Shown here: one piece after another, positions 16,701-25,703 of the stretch | Numbering within the stretch: the stretch's first letter is position 1 | How the letters are laid out: the number at the start of each line of letters is the position of its first letter | From: a bacterium 1XD42-1 | GTDB taxonomy: Bacteria > Bacillota > Clostridia > Oscillospirales > Ruminococcaceae | Reading direction: 5' to 3' | NCBI GenBank assembly: GCA_003612625.1 | Contig: RAZJ01000010.1 | Coordinates: 26,858-90,857, forward strand | Length of the DNA: 64,000 nt | The notes under the pieces: model-generated | Told to the model about the DNA's origin: nothing | Seen by the model: only the letters and a program-made list of their open reading frames with translations | Database searches by the model: none | Position numbers and translations under genes: made by a program

Positions 16701-17618
16701 ATGGGATTTTTTCAAAAAATAGCCGAAGGACTGCGGAAAACTAGGGAATCCATGGGGCAAAAAATAGACGCTCTTTTTGGAGCCTTTACCAAAATAGATG
16801 AATCCCTTTTTGAAGAATTAGAGGAGGCTTTGATTTTATCAGATGTAGGCGCGGTCACTTCCAGTGAAATCTGCAGCCGCCTGCGCAGCAGGGTAAAAGA
16901 AGATGGTGTAACCGATCCCGTCCAGGTACGGGGATTGCTGCGGGATGTTATAGCAAATATGCTGGAAGGGGAAGAAGCCCTTCATATTTCTACAAAGCCT
17001 TCTGTTATTTTGGTAATCGGTGTCAATGGTGTGGGAAAAACAACCACCATTGGCAAACTGGCTGCCAATTTAAAAGGGGAAGGAAAACGGGTCATTTTAG
17101 GGGCAGCAGATACCTTCCGGGCCGCCGCTATTGAACAGCTCCAGGTCTGGGCAGACCGGGCCGGTGTCGATCTGATTAAGCATGGGGAAGGGGCAGATCC
17201 GGCCGCAGTTGTATTTGATGCCATTGCAGCCGGGAAAGCCCGCAATGCAGATGTAATTATTTGTGACACAGCCGGGCGGCTCCACAATAAGAAAAATCTC
17301 ATGGATGAACTTGCTAAAATTTCCAGGGTCATCAGCCGGGAAGCTCCCGACTGTGATGTGGAGGTACTATTGGTGCTGGATGCAACCACAGGTCAAAATG
17401 CTTTGAATCAGGCGCGGCAGTTCCAGGAAGCCGCAGGAGTTACAGGGATTATTTTAACAAAATTAGACGGGACAGCTCGGGGCGGCGTTGTAATAGGGAT
17501 AAAATCGGAATTGAACCTGCCAGTAAAATATATTGGTGTAGGAGAGCAGATTGATGACTTGCGGCCCTTTGAACCGGCAGCTTTTGCAGCGGCTTTGTTC
17601 CAGGAGGAAAAAGAATGA
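16701..17618 (+). CDS. ftsY: Signal recognition particle receptor FtsY
   Basis: A 305-residue SRP receptor GTPase that docks ribosome-nascent-chain complexes at the membrane. The N domain is followed by the G domain with GVNGVGKTTTIGKLA, DTAGRLHNKKNLM and TKLDGTARGG. It lacks the long acidic A domain of the E. coli protein, as usual in Firmicutes. ATG 16701 has GGAGGG 7 bases upstream; an ATG at 16686 overlaps that site. The stop overlaps the next gene (ATGATG). Confidence 0.97.
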   Translation: MGFFQKIAEGLRKTRESMGQKIDALFGAFTKIDESLFEELEEALILSDVGAVTSSEICSRLRSRVKEDGVTDPVQVRGLLRDVIANMLEGEEALHISTKPSVILVIGVNGVGKTTTIGKLAANLKGEGKRVILGAADTFRAAAIEQLQVWADRAGVDLIKHGEGADPAAVVFDAIAAGKARNADVIICDTAGRLHNKKNLMDELAKISRVISREAPDCDVEVLLVLDATTGQNALNQARQFQEAAGVTGIILTKLDGTARGGVVIGIKSELNLPVKYIGVGEQIDDLRPFEPAAFAAALFQEEKE

Positions 17619-18214
17619 TGCAGGTCATTGTGGCTACCAATAACGAAGGAAAAGTACGGGAATTTTCCCGGATTTTTGCACCTTTTGGGATTCAGGCCAT
17701 CCCGCAAAAAGAAGTATTGCCAGACTGCAAAGTAGAAGAAACAGGGACTACTTTTGCAGAAAATTCCTATTTAAAAGCGCAGGCAGTTCATAACTTAACA
17801 GGACAGGCAGTCGTTGCAGATGATTCCGGCCTGTGTGTAGATGCCCTCCATGGTGAACCGGGGGTTTATTCTGCCCGGTATGGCGGAGAATGTAGTTATC
17901 CGGAAAAAATTGCAAAGCTGGTACAGGCATTGGAAGGAGTACCTGCGGATCAGCGTACAGCCCGTTTTGTAGCACATATTTGTTATATTTCTGAGGATGG
18001 AACCCAGACAGATTTTGAGGAAACCTGCGAGGGGAAAATTGGAACTGTCCCAAAAGGAAACCATGGATTTGGCTTTGACCCTATTTTTTATGTAGGAGAT
18101 AGAAGTTTTGCAGAACTTCCGGATCAGGAAAAGGATGCCCTTTCCCACCGGGGCAAAGCATTGCAAAAATTAGCTGCCTATCTGGAAGAATTTTATTTAG
18201 AAAAAAAGGAGTGA
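17615..18214 (+). CDS. rdgB: XTP/dITP diphosphatase (RdgB/HAM1 family)
   Basis: A 199-residue house-cleaning pyrophosphatase that hydrolyses dITP, XTP and related non-canonical purine nucleotides. It shows the N-terminal VIVATNNEGKVREF, the catalytic VADDSGLCVDALHGEPGVYS and the C-terminal GFGFDPIF and SHRGKAL motifs. ATG 17615 overlaps the ftsY stop with AGGAGG 7 bases upstream; ATG 17618 is an equal alternative. Confidence 0.95.
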   Translation: MMQVIVATNNEGKVREFSRIFAPFGIQAIPQKEVLPDCKVEETGTTFAENSYLKAQAVHNLTGQAVVADDSGLCVDALHGEPGVYSARYGGECSYPEKIAKLVQALEGVPADQRTARFVAHICYISEDGTQTDFEETCEGKIGTVPKGNHGFGFDPIFYVGDRSFAELPDQEKDALSHRGKALQKLAAYLEEFYLEKKE

Positions 18215-18218
18215 ATCT

Positions 18219-18512
18219 ATGCTGACAAGCAAGCAAAGAGCAAAATTGCGGGCACTGGCAAACAGTGCGGAGATGATTTTGCAGGTAGGAAAAGGCGGAA
18301 TTTCTCCACATTTGGTGAAACAGGCGGATGATGCCTTAACTGCCAGGGAACTCATAAAAGGCGGTGTGCTGGAAACTTCCCCCCTTTCTGCGAAAGAAGC
18401 TGCCAACGCTTTAGCCCAGGAAACCAATAGTCAGGTTGTCCAAGTCATCGGGATGAAATTTATCCTTTACCGGAGAAATCCTGATAAGCCAATCATTGAA
18501 CTTTCAGAATGA
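18219..18512 (+). CDS. yhbY: YhbY-type RNA-binding protein (CRM domain)
   Basis: A 97-residue single CRM-domain protein starting MLTSKQRAKLRALAN, with the conserved QVGKGGISPHLV loop. YhbY associates with pre-50S ribosomal particles. It lies 4 bases after the pyrophosphatase, and its stop overlaps nadD (ATGA). The yhbY-nadD-yqeK-rsfS order is conserved in Firmicutes. Confidence 0.93.
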   Translation: MLTSKQRAKLRALANSAEMILQVGKGGISPHLVKQADDALTARELIKGGVLETSPLSAKEAANALAQETNSQVVQVIGMKFILYRRNPDKPIIELSE

Positions 18513-19141
18513 AAACAGGCATTTTTGGCGGGACGTTTAATCCGGTCCATTGCGGCCATGTAAGGCTGGCACGCCATTATATGGAAGGCGCTAGGCTGGA
18601 TCGGCTTCTGGTAATCCCTACCCGGACTCCTCCACATAAAAAAGCAGTTGATCTTGTGAGCGGCGCCCAGCGTATGGAAATGTGCCGTTTGGCATTTGAG
18701 CAGTTACCGGGTTGTCAGGTTAGCGGGCTGGAAATGGAACGTCCGGAAAAAAGTTATACAGTAGACACTTTAGAAGCCCTTCATATGCAATATCCGGAAG
18801 ATTCTTTGTGTCTTTTAATGGGAAGTGATATGTTCCTGACTATGACCCATTGGAAAGACTGGCAAAGAATTTTCCAGTTGGCGTCCCTTTGCGTAGGAGC
18901 GCGGGAAACTGATTTGGATGGGCGGCTGGAAGCTGAAAAAATCCGGCTGGAGCAATTAGGCGCATCCTGCGAAGTTATTCCATTGGAACCCATGGCGCTT
19001 TCTTCCACAGAAATACGCAGGCGTATTGAGGCTGGACAGTCTGTTTCTGGCTTCGTTCCGGAAAAAGTAGAAGCATATATCTTAAAATACGGATTATATC
19101 AAAAGAAAAGTTCAGATCTTACAGCGAAAGGAAGCAGGTGA
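18509..19141 (+). CDS. nadD: Nicotinate-nucleotide adenylyltransferase
   Basis: A 210-residue enzyme that joins nicotinate mononucleotide and ATP to make deamido-NAD in NAD synthesis. The nucleotidyltransferase signature is at the N-terminus (FGGTFNPVHCGHVRLA) and the ISSTEIRRR-type motif appears as LSSTEIRRRIEAGQ near the C-terminus. Its start overlaps the yhbY stop. Confidence 0.96.
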   Translation: MKTGIFGGTFNPVHCGHVRLARHYMEGARLDRLLVIPTRTPPHKKAVDLVSGAQRMEMCRLAFEQLPGCQVSGLEMERPEKSYTVDTLEALHMQYPEDSLCLLMGSDMFLTMTHWKDWQRIFQLASLCVGARETDLDGRLEAEKIRLEQLGASCEVIPLEPMALSSTEIRRRIEAGQSVSGFVPEKVEAYILKYGLYQKKSSDLTAKGSR

Positions 19142-19148
19142 AAGACAT

Positions 19149-19733
19149 ATGCGTTATGATATGAAAAAATTAGAGAAAACAGCCAAAAAAATGCTTTCCT
19201 CGAAACGGTTCCATCATACGGAATGTGTTGTAAAACAAGCTGAAAAATTAGCGCGTATTTATGGATATAATACAGAAAAAGCAATGGTTGCAGCATGGAT
19301 GCATGATATTTGCAAAGAGATGAAGCAGGCGGAGCAGTTGCAATGGCTCACAAAGTTTGGTATAATGCTTGACAGCATACAGCGGTCACAACCAAAAACC
19401 TGGCATGGTATGGCAGCTTGTGGTTTTATGAAATTTGAAATGGGAATTTCGGATGAAGAAATTCTGCGGGCAGTCCGTTACCATACAACAGCATGCGGTG
19501 ACATGCACCCACTGGATGAAGTGATTTACTTAGCTGATTTAACCAGTGAAGAACGGGACTATGCAGATGTGGGCCGGATGCGGAAGCTGGCTGAAGAAGC
19601 CGGTTTAGGTGTGGCAATGCGGGAAGCAATGATTTTTGCTTTGGAAGATTTAGTAACCCGGGGCCTGGGGATTAGCCAGAATTCTTTTGATGCATATAAC
19701 CATTATGTTACAACCGTTGGGGAAGATTCATAA
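19149..19733 (+). CDS. yqeK: HD-domain diadenosine tetraphosphatase YqeK
   Basis: A 194-residue HD-superfamily hydrolase. The metal ligands are visible in HHTECVV, MHDICKEM, HTTACGDMHPLDEVIYLADL and the nearby histidines. YqeK cleaves Ap4A symmetrically to ADP. ATG 19149 lies 7 bases after the nadD stop. The usual following LytR/CpsA gene of many Clostridia is missing, and rsfS follows directly. Confidence 0.92.
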   Translation: MRYDMKKLEKTAKKMLSSKRFHHTECVVKQAEKLARIYGYNTEKAMVAAWMHDICKEMKQAEQLQWLTKFGIMLDSIQRSQPKTWHGMAACGFMKFEMGISDEEILRAVRYHTTACGDMHPLDEVIYLADLTSEERDYADVGRMRKLAEEAGLGVAMREAMIFALEDLVTRGLGISQNSFDAYNHYVTTVGEDS

Positions 19734-19768
19734 TTTTTAAAAGAATAAAATGATTAGGAGGCGGACAG

Positions 19769-20113
19769 ATGACTTCTTTGGAACTTGTAAAGAAGATAGC
19801 AGGACTTTTAGACAGCAAAAAAGCCCAGGAAATTACGGCTTTTGAAATCCGGGATTTAACCACGTTAGGGGATTATTTTGTAATTGCTTCAGGCAGTTCC
19901 AATACCCAGGTTCGGGCACTGTCCGATGCAGTGGAAGAGGGCCTTTCAAAAGAAGGCATTGAACCCCGCCGTATTGAAGGGTATCAGACTGCGGCCTGGA
20001 TCGTATTGGATTACAGCGAGGTTATTGTGCACATTTTCCATGAACCGGCCCGGGAATTTTATGGCTTGGAAAGGCTTTGGTCTGATGCGCCTAAAATTCC
20101 TTTGGATGAATAA
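19769..20113 (+). CDS. rsfS: Ribosome silencing factor RsfS
   Basis: A 114-residue protein that binds L14 and blocks subunit joining under starvation. It shows the LTTLGDYFVIASGSSNTQV core and the C-terminal IVHIFHEPAREFYGLERLW typical of the family. AGGAGG precedes the ATG by 9 bases. Confidence 0.96.
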   Translation: MTSLELVKKIAGLLDSKKAQEITAFEIRDLTTLGDYFVIASGSSNTQVRALSDAVEEGLSKEGIEPRRIEGYQTAAWIVLDYSEVIVHIFHEPAREFYGLERLWSDAPKIPLDE

Positions 20114-20150
20114 TATCATTTTATAGCCGCAGCAGAGAGGGTGTTTGAAA

Positions 20151-22556
20151 TTGAAATATGATTATACGGCCATTGAAAAAAAATGGCAGAAAATATGGGC
20201 GAAAAAAAATGCTTTTGCCGCATCTGACGATTATACAAAACCAAAATATTATGCTTTAGTTGAATTTCCTTATCCTTCTGGGCAAGGGCTTCATGTAGGG
20301 CATCCCCGTCCTTATACAGCCTTGGATATTGTAGCCCGTAAACGGCGTTTTCAAGGTTATAATGTATTATTTCCTATGGGCTGGGATGCTTTTGGTTTGC
20401 CTACTGAAAATTATGCCATAAAAAATCATATCCATCCGGAAATTGTTACAAAAAATAATGTAGAACGTTTTAAAAAGCAAATCCAAAGCTTAGGGTTATC
20501 GTTTGACTGGAACCGTGAAATCAATACAACTGATCCCAATTATTATAAATGGACACAGTGGATCTTCCTTCAGCTTTTTAAAAAGGGCCTTGCCTATAAA
20601 AAGGAAATGGCAGTCAACTGGTGCACCGGCTGCAAAGTTGTTTTGGCCAATGAAGAAGTAGTAGGCGGCGTTTGTGAACGCTGCGGCAGTGAAGTCATAC
20701 GGAAGGTCAAAAGCCAATGGATGCTGAAAATTACAGAATACGCACAGCGCTTGCTGGATGATCTGGATACGGTTGATTATATCGACCGGGTAAAAGTTTC
20801 CCAAAGGAACTGGATTGGCCGCTCTACCGGTGCCCAGGTTGATTTTTCTACTACGGCAGGGGATAAGCTTACTATTTTTACCACACGTCCCGATACTTTG
20901 TTTGGCGCCACCTATATGGTAGTATCTCCGGAACATCCTTATATTGAAAAATGGGCTGACAAAATCACCAATTTGGAAGAAGTCCGGGCTTATCAGGAAG
21001 CTTCTGCAAAAAAATCTGATTTTGAACGGACGGAATTAGCCAAAGACAAAACAGGTGTTGTCTTAGAAGGCGTCCAGGCAGTCAATCCTGTCAACGGAAA
21101 AGAAATTCCGATTTTTATTTCAGATTATGTATTGATGAGCTATGGTACAGGTGCTATTATGGCAGTACCAGGCCATGATACCCGTGACTGGGAATTTGCA
21201 AAGAAATTCCATCTGCCGATTATTGAAGTCGTAAAAGGCGGCGATGTAGAACAGGAAGCTTTTACCGATTGTGAAACCGGGATTTTAGTCAATTCCGGAT
21301 TTTTAGACGGCCTTTCCGTAGAAGAAGCAAAAAAGAAAATTATCACTTGGCTGGAAGAAAAGGGCCTTGGGACTCCTAAAGTCAATTATAAGCTGCGGGA
21401 TTGGGTCTTTTCCCGCCAGCGGTATTGGGGCGAGCCAATCCCCTTGATTTATTGTGAAAAATGCGGATGGGTTCCCTTAGATGAAAGCGAATTGCCTTTG
21501 CGTCTGCCGGAAGTGGAAAATTATGAGCCTACCGGGGATGGGGAATCTCCATTGGCTGCTATGGAAAGCTGGGTTAATGTAAAATGCCCTCATTGCGGAG
21601 GCCCGGCCCGTCGGGAAACCGATACCATGCCTCAATGGGCAGGATCTTCCTGGTATTTCCTGCGTTATTGCGATCCCCATAATGATAAAGAAATTGCTTC
21701 TAAAGAAGCTTTGGAATATTGGACTCCGGTAGACTGGTATAATGGCGGAATGGAACATACAACCCTCCATTTGCTTTATTCCCGTTTCTGGCATAAGTTT
21801 TTATATGATATTGGCGTCGTACCTACGCCGGAACCTTATGCCAAACGGACAAGCCATGGAATGATCCTGGGGGAAAATGGCGAGAAAATGAGCAAGAGCC
21901 GTGGAAATGTTGTAAATCCGGATGAAATTGTACGGGATTATGGTGCAGATACCTTACGGCTTTATGAAATGTTCATTGGGGACTTTGAAAAAGCTGCTCC
22001 ATGGAATCAAAATTCAGTCCGGGGCTGCAAACGTTTCTTAGAACGGATCTATGGATTAACAGAGATTTTAACTCCTGGCAATGGATATTCAAAAGAATTA
22101 GAAGGACCTTTTCACCGTACCATTAAAAAAGTATCAGAAGATATTGAATCTCTCAAATTTAATACAGCCATTGCAGCAATGATGGCATTATTAAATGATA
22201 TTATTGCAATCGGTAAAATTACCCAGGGAGAATTACGTACTTTATTGGTATTGCTTAATCCATTTGCCCCCCATATTACAGAAGAATTATGGGAGCAGTG
22301 TAATTTTGGCGGAATGCTCTTTGAACAGTCCTGGCCAGCTTATGATGAAGAAAAATGCAAAGAAGAACAAGTTGAAATTGTAGTACAAATCTGCGGAAAA
22401 GTTCGGGGACGAATGACAATAGCGGCAGACAGTGATGAACAGGCATTGCTGGCAGCGGCAAAAGGAATCCCAGAGATACAGCCCTATTTAGCAGGCAAAA
22501 CAATTATAAAAGAAATTGCAGTAAAAGGAAAACTGGTTAATTTAGTCGTAAAATAA
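20151..22556 (+). CDS. leuS: Leucyl-tRNA synthetase
   Basis: Class I synthetase of about 801 residues charging tRNA-Leu. The HIGH motif appears as HVGH in [20 protein letters not shown] as [10 protein letters not shown] near residue 580, and the CP1 editing domain lies between with the conserved [12 protein letters not shown] zinc-type Cys cluster (CTGC, CERC) is present. Start TTG 20151 gives the family N-terminus [12 protein letters not shown] and a 9-10 base spacing from GAGAGGG; TTG 20145 would be only 4 bases away. No T-box leader is seen directly upstream. Confidence 0.96.
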   Translation: MKYDYTAIEKKWQKIWAKKNAFAASDDYTKPKYYALVEFPYPSGQGLHVGHPRPYTALDIVARKRRFQGYNVLFPMGWDAFGLPTENYAIKNHIHPEIVTKNNVERFKKQIQSLGLSFDWNREINTTDPNYYKWTQWIFLQLFKKGLAYKKEMAVNWCTGCKVVLANEEVVGGVCERCGSEVIRKVKSQWMLKITEYAQRLLDDLDTVDYIDRVKVSQRNWIGRSTGAQVDFSTTAGDKLTIFTTRPDTLFGATYMVVSPEHPYIEKWADKITNLEEVRAYQEASAKKSDFERTELAKDKTGVVLEGVQAVNPVNGKEIPIFISDYVLMSYGTGAIMAVPGHDTRDWEFAKKFHLPIIEVVKGGDVEQEAFTDCETGILVNSGFLDGLSVEEAKKKIITWLEEKGLGTPKVNYKLRDWVFSRQRYWGEPIPLIYCEKCGWVPLDESELPLRLPEVENYEPTGDGESPLAAMESWVNVKCPHCGGPARRETDTMPQWAGSSWYFLRYCDPHNDKEIASKEALEYWTPVDWYNGGMEHTTLHLLYSRFWHKFLYDIGVVPTPEPYAKRTSHGMILGENGEKMSKSRGNVVNPDEIVRDYGADTLRLYEMFIGDFEKAAPWNQNSVRGCKRFLERIYGLTEILTPGNGYSKELEGPFHRTIKKVSEDIESLKFNTAIAAMMALLNDIIAIGKITQGELRTLLVLLNPFAPHITEELWEQCNFGGMLFEQSWPAYDEEKCKEEQVEIVVQICGKVRGRMTIAADSDEQALLAAAKGIPEIQPYLAGKTIIKEIAVKGKLVNLVVK

Positions 22557-22580
22557 TAAAAAAGTCAAAAGTTGTAAGAC

Positions 22581-22628
22581 CAACGGGATTAGGCATTGAA
22601 AAAGGCTGCCTAATCCCGTTGTTTTTTT
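22581..22628 (+). terminator. Rho-independent terminator after leuS
   Basis: A perfect 15-base-pair stem (22581-22595 with 22607-22621), an 11-base loop and seven T residues at 22622-22628. It ends the long plus-strand housekeeping run. Confidence 0.95.
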
Positions 22629-22629
22629 A

Positions 22630-23250
22630 ACTTTTTTTATTCCAAGCGAATTTTTAGCAGTAGCATTTGATTCTGGTGGTGTAACAACGGGGCCTGTAAC
22701 AGTACCTTTTATTATGGCAATGGGGGTAGGGCTTACTTGTGTCAGAAGTGATTCAGATGCAGGAAGTGACAGTTTCGGACTGGTTGTCTTATCCAGTGTA
22801 GGCCCTGTATTAGCAGTAATGTTGTTAGGCTTGTTTTTTAAGCCGCAGCAGGCAAATTATATTGCTTCTGATATTGCAAATGTGATTACAACAAGGGATG
22901 TTGTATATACCTTGTTGATGGAACTGCCGAAATATATGGGGGAAGTTTTACTTTCTATTTTTCCCTTATTGCTGGTATTTATTGTTGTGCAATGTACAAG
23001 CCGCCACATTTACAAAAAGCAAGTTAAACAAATGCTGGTGGGATTTCTTTATACATATTTAGGTTTAGTGCTATTTCTTTGCGGAGTTAATATCGGATTT
23101 TCACCAGTAGGAGCTTTTTTAGGCCAGGAATTAGCAAGCTCCAGATTAAAATGGCTGCTGGTTCCCATCGGGATGTTAATTGGATATTACTTAGTAAAAG
23201 CAGAGCCTGCCATTCAAATTTTGAACCGGCAGGTACAGGATGTAACCAAT
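22630..23250 (+). pseudogene. Internal fragment of a DUF1538 membrane-protein gene
   Basis: In-frame sequence from about 22630 reads TFFIPSEF and then the family hallmark FDSGGVTTGPVTVPF, before any possible start codon (first ATG 22714; in-frame stop at 22597). It continues with SFGLVVLSSVGPVLAV and the second-repeat segments YTYLGLVLFLCGVNIGF and PIGMLIGYYLVKAEPAIQIL. DUF1538 proteins have two repeats and about 500 residues. Here the first part of repeat 1 and the end of repeat 2 are gone, and the frame runs on past 23250 into the antisense of the phosphatase gene. The remnant lies exactly between two terminators and has no ribosome-binding site, so it is read as a decayed gene. Confidence 0.78.
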
Positions 23251-23282
23251 TGGTTTGGAGTAAGTGCTACAAGAATTATAGA

Positions 23283-23311
23283 AAGGCCGCTGGAAAAAAT
23301 CCAACGGCCTT
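23283..23311. terminator. Terminator of the phosphatase gene (minus strand)
   Basis: AAGGCCGCTGGA 23283-23294 pairs with TCCAACGGCCTT 23300-23311 around a five-base loop, with T-rich sequence on either side. It lies just past the phosphatase stop and can work in both directions. Confidence 0.7.
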
Positions 23312-23328
23312 TTGAATATGTAAATTTT

Positions 23329-23790
23329 TTAATGATTTTTTTGTTCCAACTGCTGGAGAAAACCCTTGCAGCCGGCAACAATATCATTCCAGGTTGTTTC
23401 AAAATCCCGTGTATACCAGGGATCAGCTACATCACCAGGATGGTCTGTGAAATCCATTAACAGGTGTATTTTACCCATAGGATCACCGCCACAAATCCGC
23501 TGCATATCCCGGAAATTTCCATGATCCATTCCAATTAAAAAATCAAAACGCTCATAATCATCTTTCCGGAGCTGGCGGGCGGTTTTACCTGCACAGTCAA
23601 TATGATGTTCGGCTAATTTCCGGCGGGCCAGGGGATAAACCGGATTGCCAATTTCCTCGGTACTGGTAGCCGCAGATTCAATATGAAACTGTACTTCCAT
23701 TCCAGCTTTCTTTACAAAATCTTTCATGATAAATTCAGCCATTGGGCTTCTGCAAATATTTCCATAACAGATAAATAATATTTTTATCAT
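23329..23790 (-). CDS. Low-molecular-weight protein tyrosine phosphatase
   Basis: A 153-residue phosphatase with the N-terminal P-loop CX5R as Cys8-YGNIC-Arg14 followed by Ser-Pro, and the general-acid Asp in DPWYT near residue 123. Family members dephosphorylate protein tyrosine, and in some cases arginine, residues. AGAGGAT lies before the ATG at 23790. It lies 34 bases downstream of the LacI-type regulator on the same strand, so it is probably in its operon. No tyrosine kinase or capsule genes are nearby to suggest the substrate. Confidence 0.93.
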   Translation of the reverse strand: MIKILFICYGNICRSPMAEFIMKDFVKKAGMEVQFHIESAATSTEEIGNPVYPLARRKLAEHHIDCAGKTARQLRKDDYERFDFLIGMDHGNFRDMQRICGGDPMGKIHLLMDFTDHPGDVADPWYTRDFETTWNDIVAGCKGFLQQLEQKNH

Positions 23791-23824
23791 TTTTTATCCT
23801 CTTATTACTTTACAAATAAATTTT

Positions 23825-24829
23825 TTAACCTAATATTTTTCCAATGCTGCTTTCCCGTATGATAAGTTTTCCAGATATAGTACAGGCCATTGTTTCCACT
23901 TCTTCCTGGCGGATTTTCTGAGCCAGCCGGCAGATGGCAGTTTCTGCTATTTTTTCTGTATTGATTTGATACGTTGTCAGCCGCGGCTGGCAAAGGAGTG
24001 CAAAACGGGAATCATTATAGCCGCATACAGCAATATCTTCCGGCACGTGGAAGCCTCTGCGTTCTAACATTTCTATTAAATGATAAGCTGTTTCATCGCA
24101 GCTGCATACAAAAGCGTGAGGCAGTTCTTCCGGCAGCTTTAAAGGCATCAATGCCCCATTTTTGTCCCGATCTTCCAAAATCCAGTCTTCCCGAGGGATG
24201 ATTCCAGCCAGCCGTAACGCCCGCTGGTAGCCTAAATAACGTTCCATAATGTTGGCAGAAGATAAAATGCTTCCAACAAACCCAATATTATGCCATCCTT
24301 GTGTAAGCAGATGCTTTGTAAGAAGAAAGCCGCCTTCTAAATTATCACTCAGGACACAATCCAAATCGCTGCCGGGAATATAAAAATCCAGCAAAACATA
24401 AGGAAGTCCACAGGCAATTACTGCTTGAAGGTAATCCCATTTCAGATTTCCTATAAAGGCAATCCCATCTATTTTTTGTCCGGTTACTAAGGCCGGAAGG
24501 TTTTTCATCTGTTCTGCTTCCTGGGAGATAATCTCAACCATACAGGTTAAATTTTTATTTGTGCTGGATAATACAAGAGAACGGTAAAGGCTGGTATAAA
24601 AAGTATTGTCAGCAAAAAAATGATCGGATACCAATACGCCAATATTTCCTGTATTGCCTGATTCATTATGAGTACGTGAACCTTCATATCCCATTTGCCG
24701 GGCTAAGGTAATAATTTTAGTACGCATTTCATCACTGACACCGGATTTACCGGCCAGTGCTTTGGAAACAGATACAACACTAATATTTAATTTTTTTGCA
24801 ATATCTGACATCCGTATTGTTTTCCCCAT
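23825..24829 (-). CDS. LacI-family transcriptional regulator
   Basis: A 334-residue regulator. The N-terminal helix-turn-helix (RMSDIAKKLNISVVSVSKAL) is followed by the hinge and a periplasmic-binding-protein-like effector domain. The start is ATG 24829, 8 bases after GGAGG; an upstream in-frame ATG at 24850 would put that site inside the gene. The effector is not predictable, though a sugar is usual in this family. The own promoter region contains two pairs of inverted TGGTTyA half-sites, which suggests autoregulation and control of the divergent metallophosphoesterase. Confidence 0.92.
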   Translation of the reverse strand: MGKTIRMSDIAKKLNISVVSVSKALAGKSGVSDEMRTKIITLARQMGYEGSRTHNESGNTGNIGVLVSDHFFADNTFYTSLYRSLVLSSTNKNLTCMVEIISQEAEQMKNLPALVTGQKIDGIAFIGNLKWDYLQAVIACGLPYVLLDFYIPGSDLDCVLSDNLEGGFLLTKHLLTQGWHNIGFVGSILSSANIMERYLGYQRALRLAGIIPREDWILEDRDKNGALMPLKLPEELPHAFVCSCDETAYHLIEMLERRGFHVPEDIAVCGYNDSRFALLCQPRLTTYQINTEKIAETAICRLAQKIRQEEVETMACTISGKLIIRESSIGKILG

Positions 24830-24851
24830 TTGAGATTCCTCCGTTTCCACA

Positions 24852-24962
24852 AATGAACCAGCCCCGCAGAAAAACTATTTTGGTTCATTATAGGACTTTT
24901 CCATAATTTCGTCAATGGTTTAAAGGAAATATAAAACAACTTAAAAAATAAGCTAAACCATT
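24852..24962. promoter_or_regulatory. Four TGGTTyA half-sites in two inverted pairs
   Basis: AATGAACCA (24852-24860) is inverted against TGGTTCATT (24881-24889). AATGGTTTA (24914-24922) is inverted against TAAACCATT (24954-24962). The sites overlap or flank the -10 and -35 of the regulator promoter and the -35 of the divergent gene. They are candidate operators for the adjacent LacI-type protein, but the wide spacing is not the usual contiguous LacI palindrome. Confidence 0.45.
24887..24915 (-). promoter_or_regulatory. Sigma-A promoter of the LacI-type gene
   Basis: Minus strand TTGACG (24910-24915), 17 bases, TATAAT (24887-24892). An inverted half-site overlaps the -10. Confidence 0.75.
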
Positions 24963-24964
24963 AC

Positions 24965-24993
24965 TTGAAAAGTTTTGCGGTATATGCTATGCT
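24965..24993 (+). promoter_or_regulatory. Promoter of the metallophosphoesterase gene
   Basis: TTGAAA at 24965-24970, 17 bases, TATGCT at 24988-24993. The last TGGTTyA half-site ends three bases before the -35. Confidence 0.6.
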
Positions 24994-25049
24994 GACAGGG
25001 ACACAAATGAAAAATAGATAGCAGCATAAAAAGGAGGAAATAATCTCTT

Positions 25050-25646
25050 GTGAAGCTCCTGTTGATTTCCGATAAGGAAAGCCCTTATCTTTGGGATTAT
25101 TATCAACCGGGACGGCTGGACGGCTTTGACTTGATGATCTCTTGTGGTGATTTGAGTGCCAGTTATCTTTCATTTTTAGTTACAATGGGAAAGCCGCCCC
25201 TATTATATGTACATGGCAATCATGACAGTACTTATGGACAGTTTCCGCCGGAAGGCTGTGACTGTATTGAAGACCAGCTAGTAGTAGTCAAAGGACTGCG
25301 TATTTTAGGATTGGGGGGCAGCCCCCTTTATAGTCATGGGCCTTATCAATATACAGAACAGCAGATGACATGGCGTATCCGGAAACTATGGTTCCGGCTT
25401 CATCGGGCAGGCGGAGTAGATATTGTAGTAACACATTCTCCGGCAAAAGGCTATGGAGATGGAAAAGATTATGCCCACCGGGGTTTTTCATGTTTTCTGC
25501 CTTTGCTGGATCGGTATAAACCCCGTTATTTTATTCATGGGCACATCCATAAGGATTATGACGTGAACAGGCCCAGGATTATCCAGCGTGGTGAAACGAC
25601 AATCATTAACGCTTATGAAAAATATGTTTTAGATATTTCCGTATAA
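25050..25646 (+). CDS. Calcineurin-like metallophosphoesterase
   Basis: A 198-residue protein with the dimetal phosphoesterase motifs in order: ISDKE, ISCGDLSAS, VHGNHDSTYG, THSPAKGYGDG and FIHGHIHKDY. The first motif is S-D-K rather than the common D-x-H. It starts at GTG 25050 with AGGAGG about 12 bases upstream. It is transcribed away from the LacI-type regulator from its own promoter and ends at a strong terminator, so it is a single-gene unit. The substrate is unknown; small YfcE-type phosphodiesterases are the nearest guess. Confidence 0.85.
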   Translation: MKLLLISDKESPYLWDYYQPGRLDGFDLMISCGDLSASYLSFLVTMGKPPLLYVHGNHDSTYGQFPPEGCDCIEDQLVVVKGLRILGLGGSPLYSHGPYQYTEQQMTWRIRKLWFRLHRAGGVDIVVTHSPAKGYGDGKDYAHRGFSCFLPLLDRYKPRYFIHGHIHKDYDVNRPRIIQRGETTIINAYEKYVLDISV

Positions 25647-25647
25647 T

Positions 25648-25695
25648 AAAAGACAGAAACGGCCAGCAAAACCGAAGCAACCGTTTCTGTCTTTT
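25648..25695. terminator. Bidirectional terminator
   Basis: A perfect 15-base-pair stem (25648-25662 with 25681-25695) with an A-run on one side and a T-run on the other. It serves both the metallophosphoesterase gene and malQ, which converge here. Confidence 0.92.
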
Positions 25696-25703
25696 TTATA
25701 TCT

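Noticed and set aside
20114..20150. T-box leader for leuS
   Set aside because: Only 37 bases separate rsfS from leuS and no T-box elements are visible, so leuS is expressed from the upstream operon.
22714..23460. An apparently intact 248-residue membrane-protein gene
   Set aside because: Family-conserved residues continue upstream of its first ATG, there is no ribosome-binding site, and the last 70 codons are mostly antisense to the phosphatase gene or outside the family alignment.
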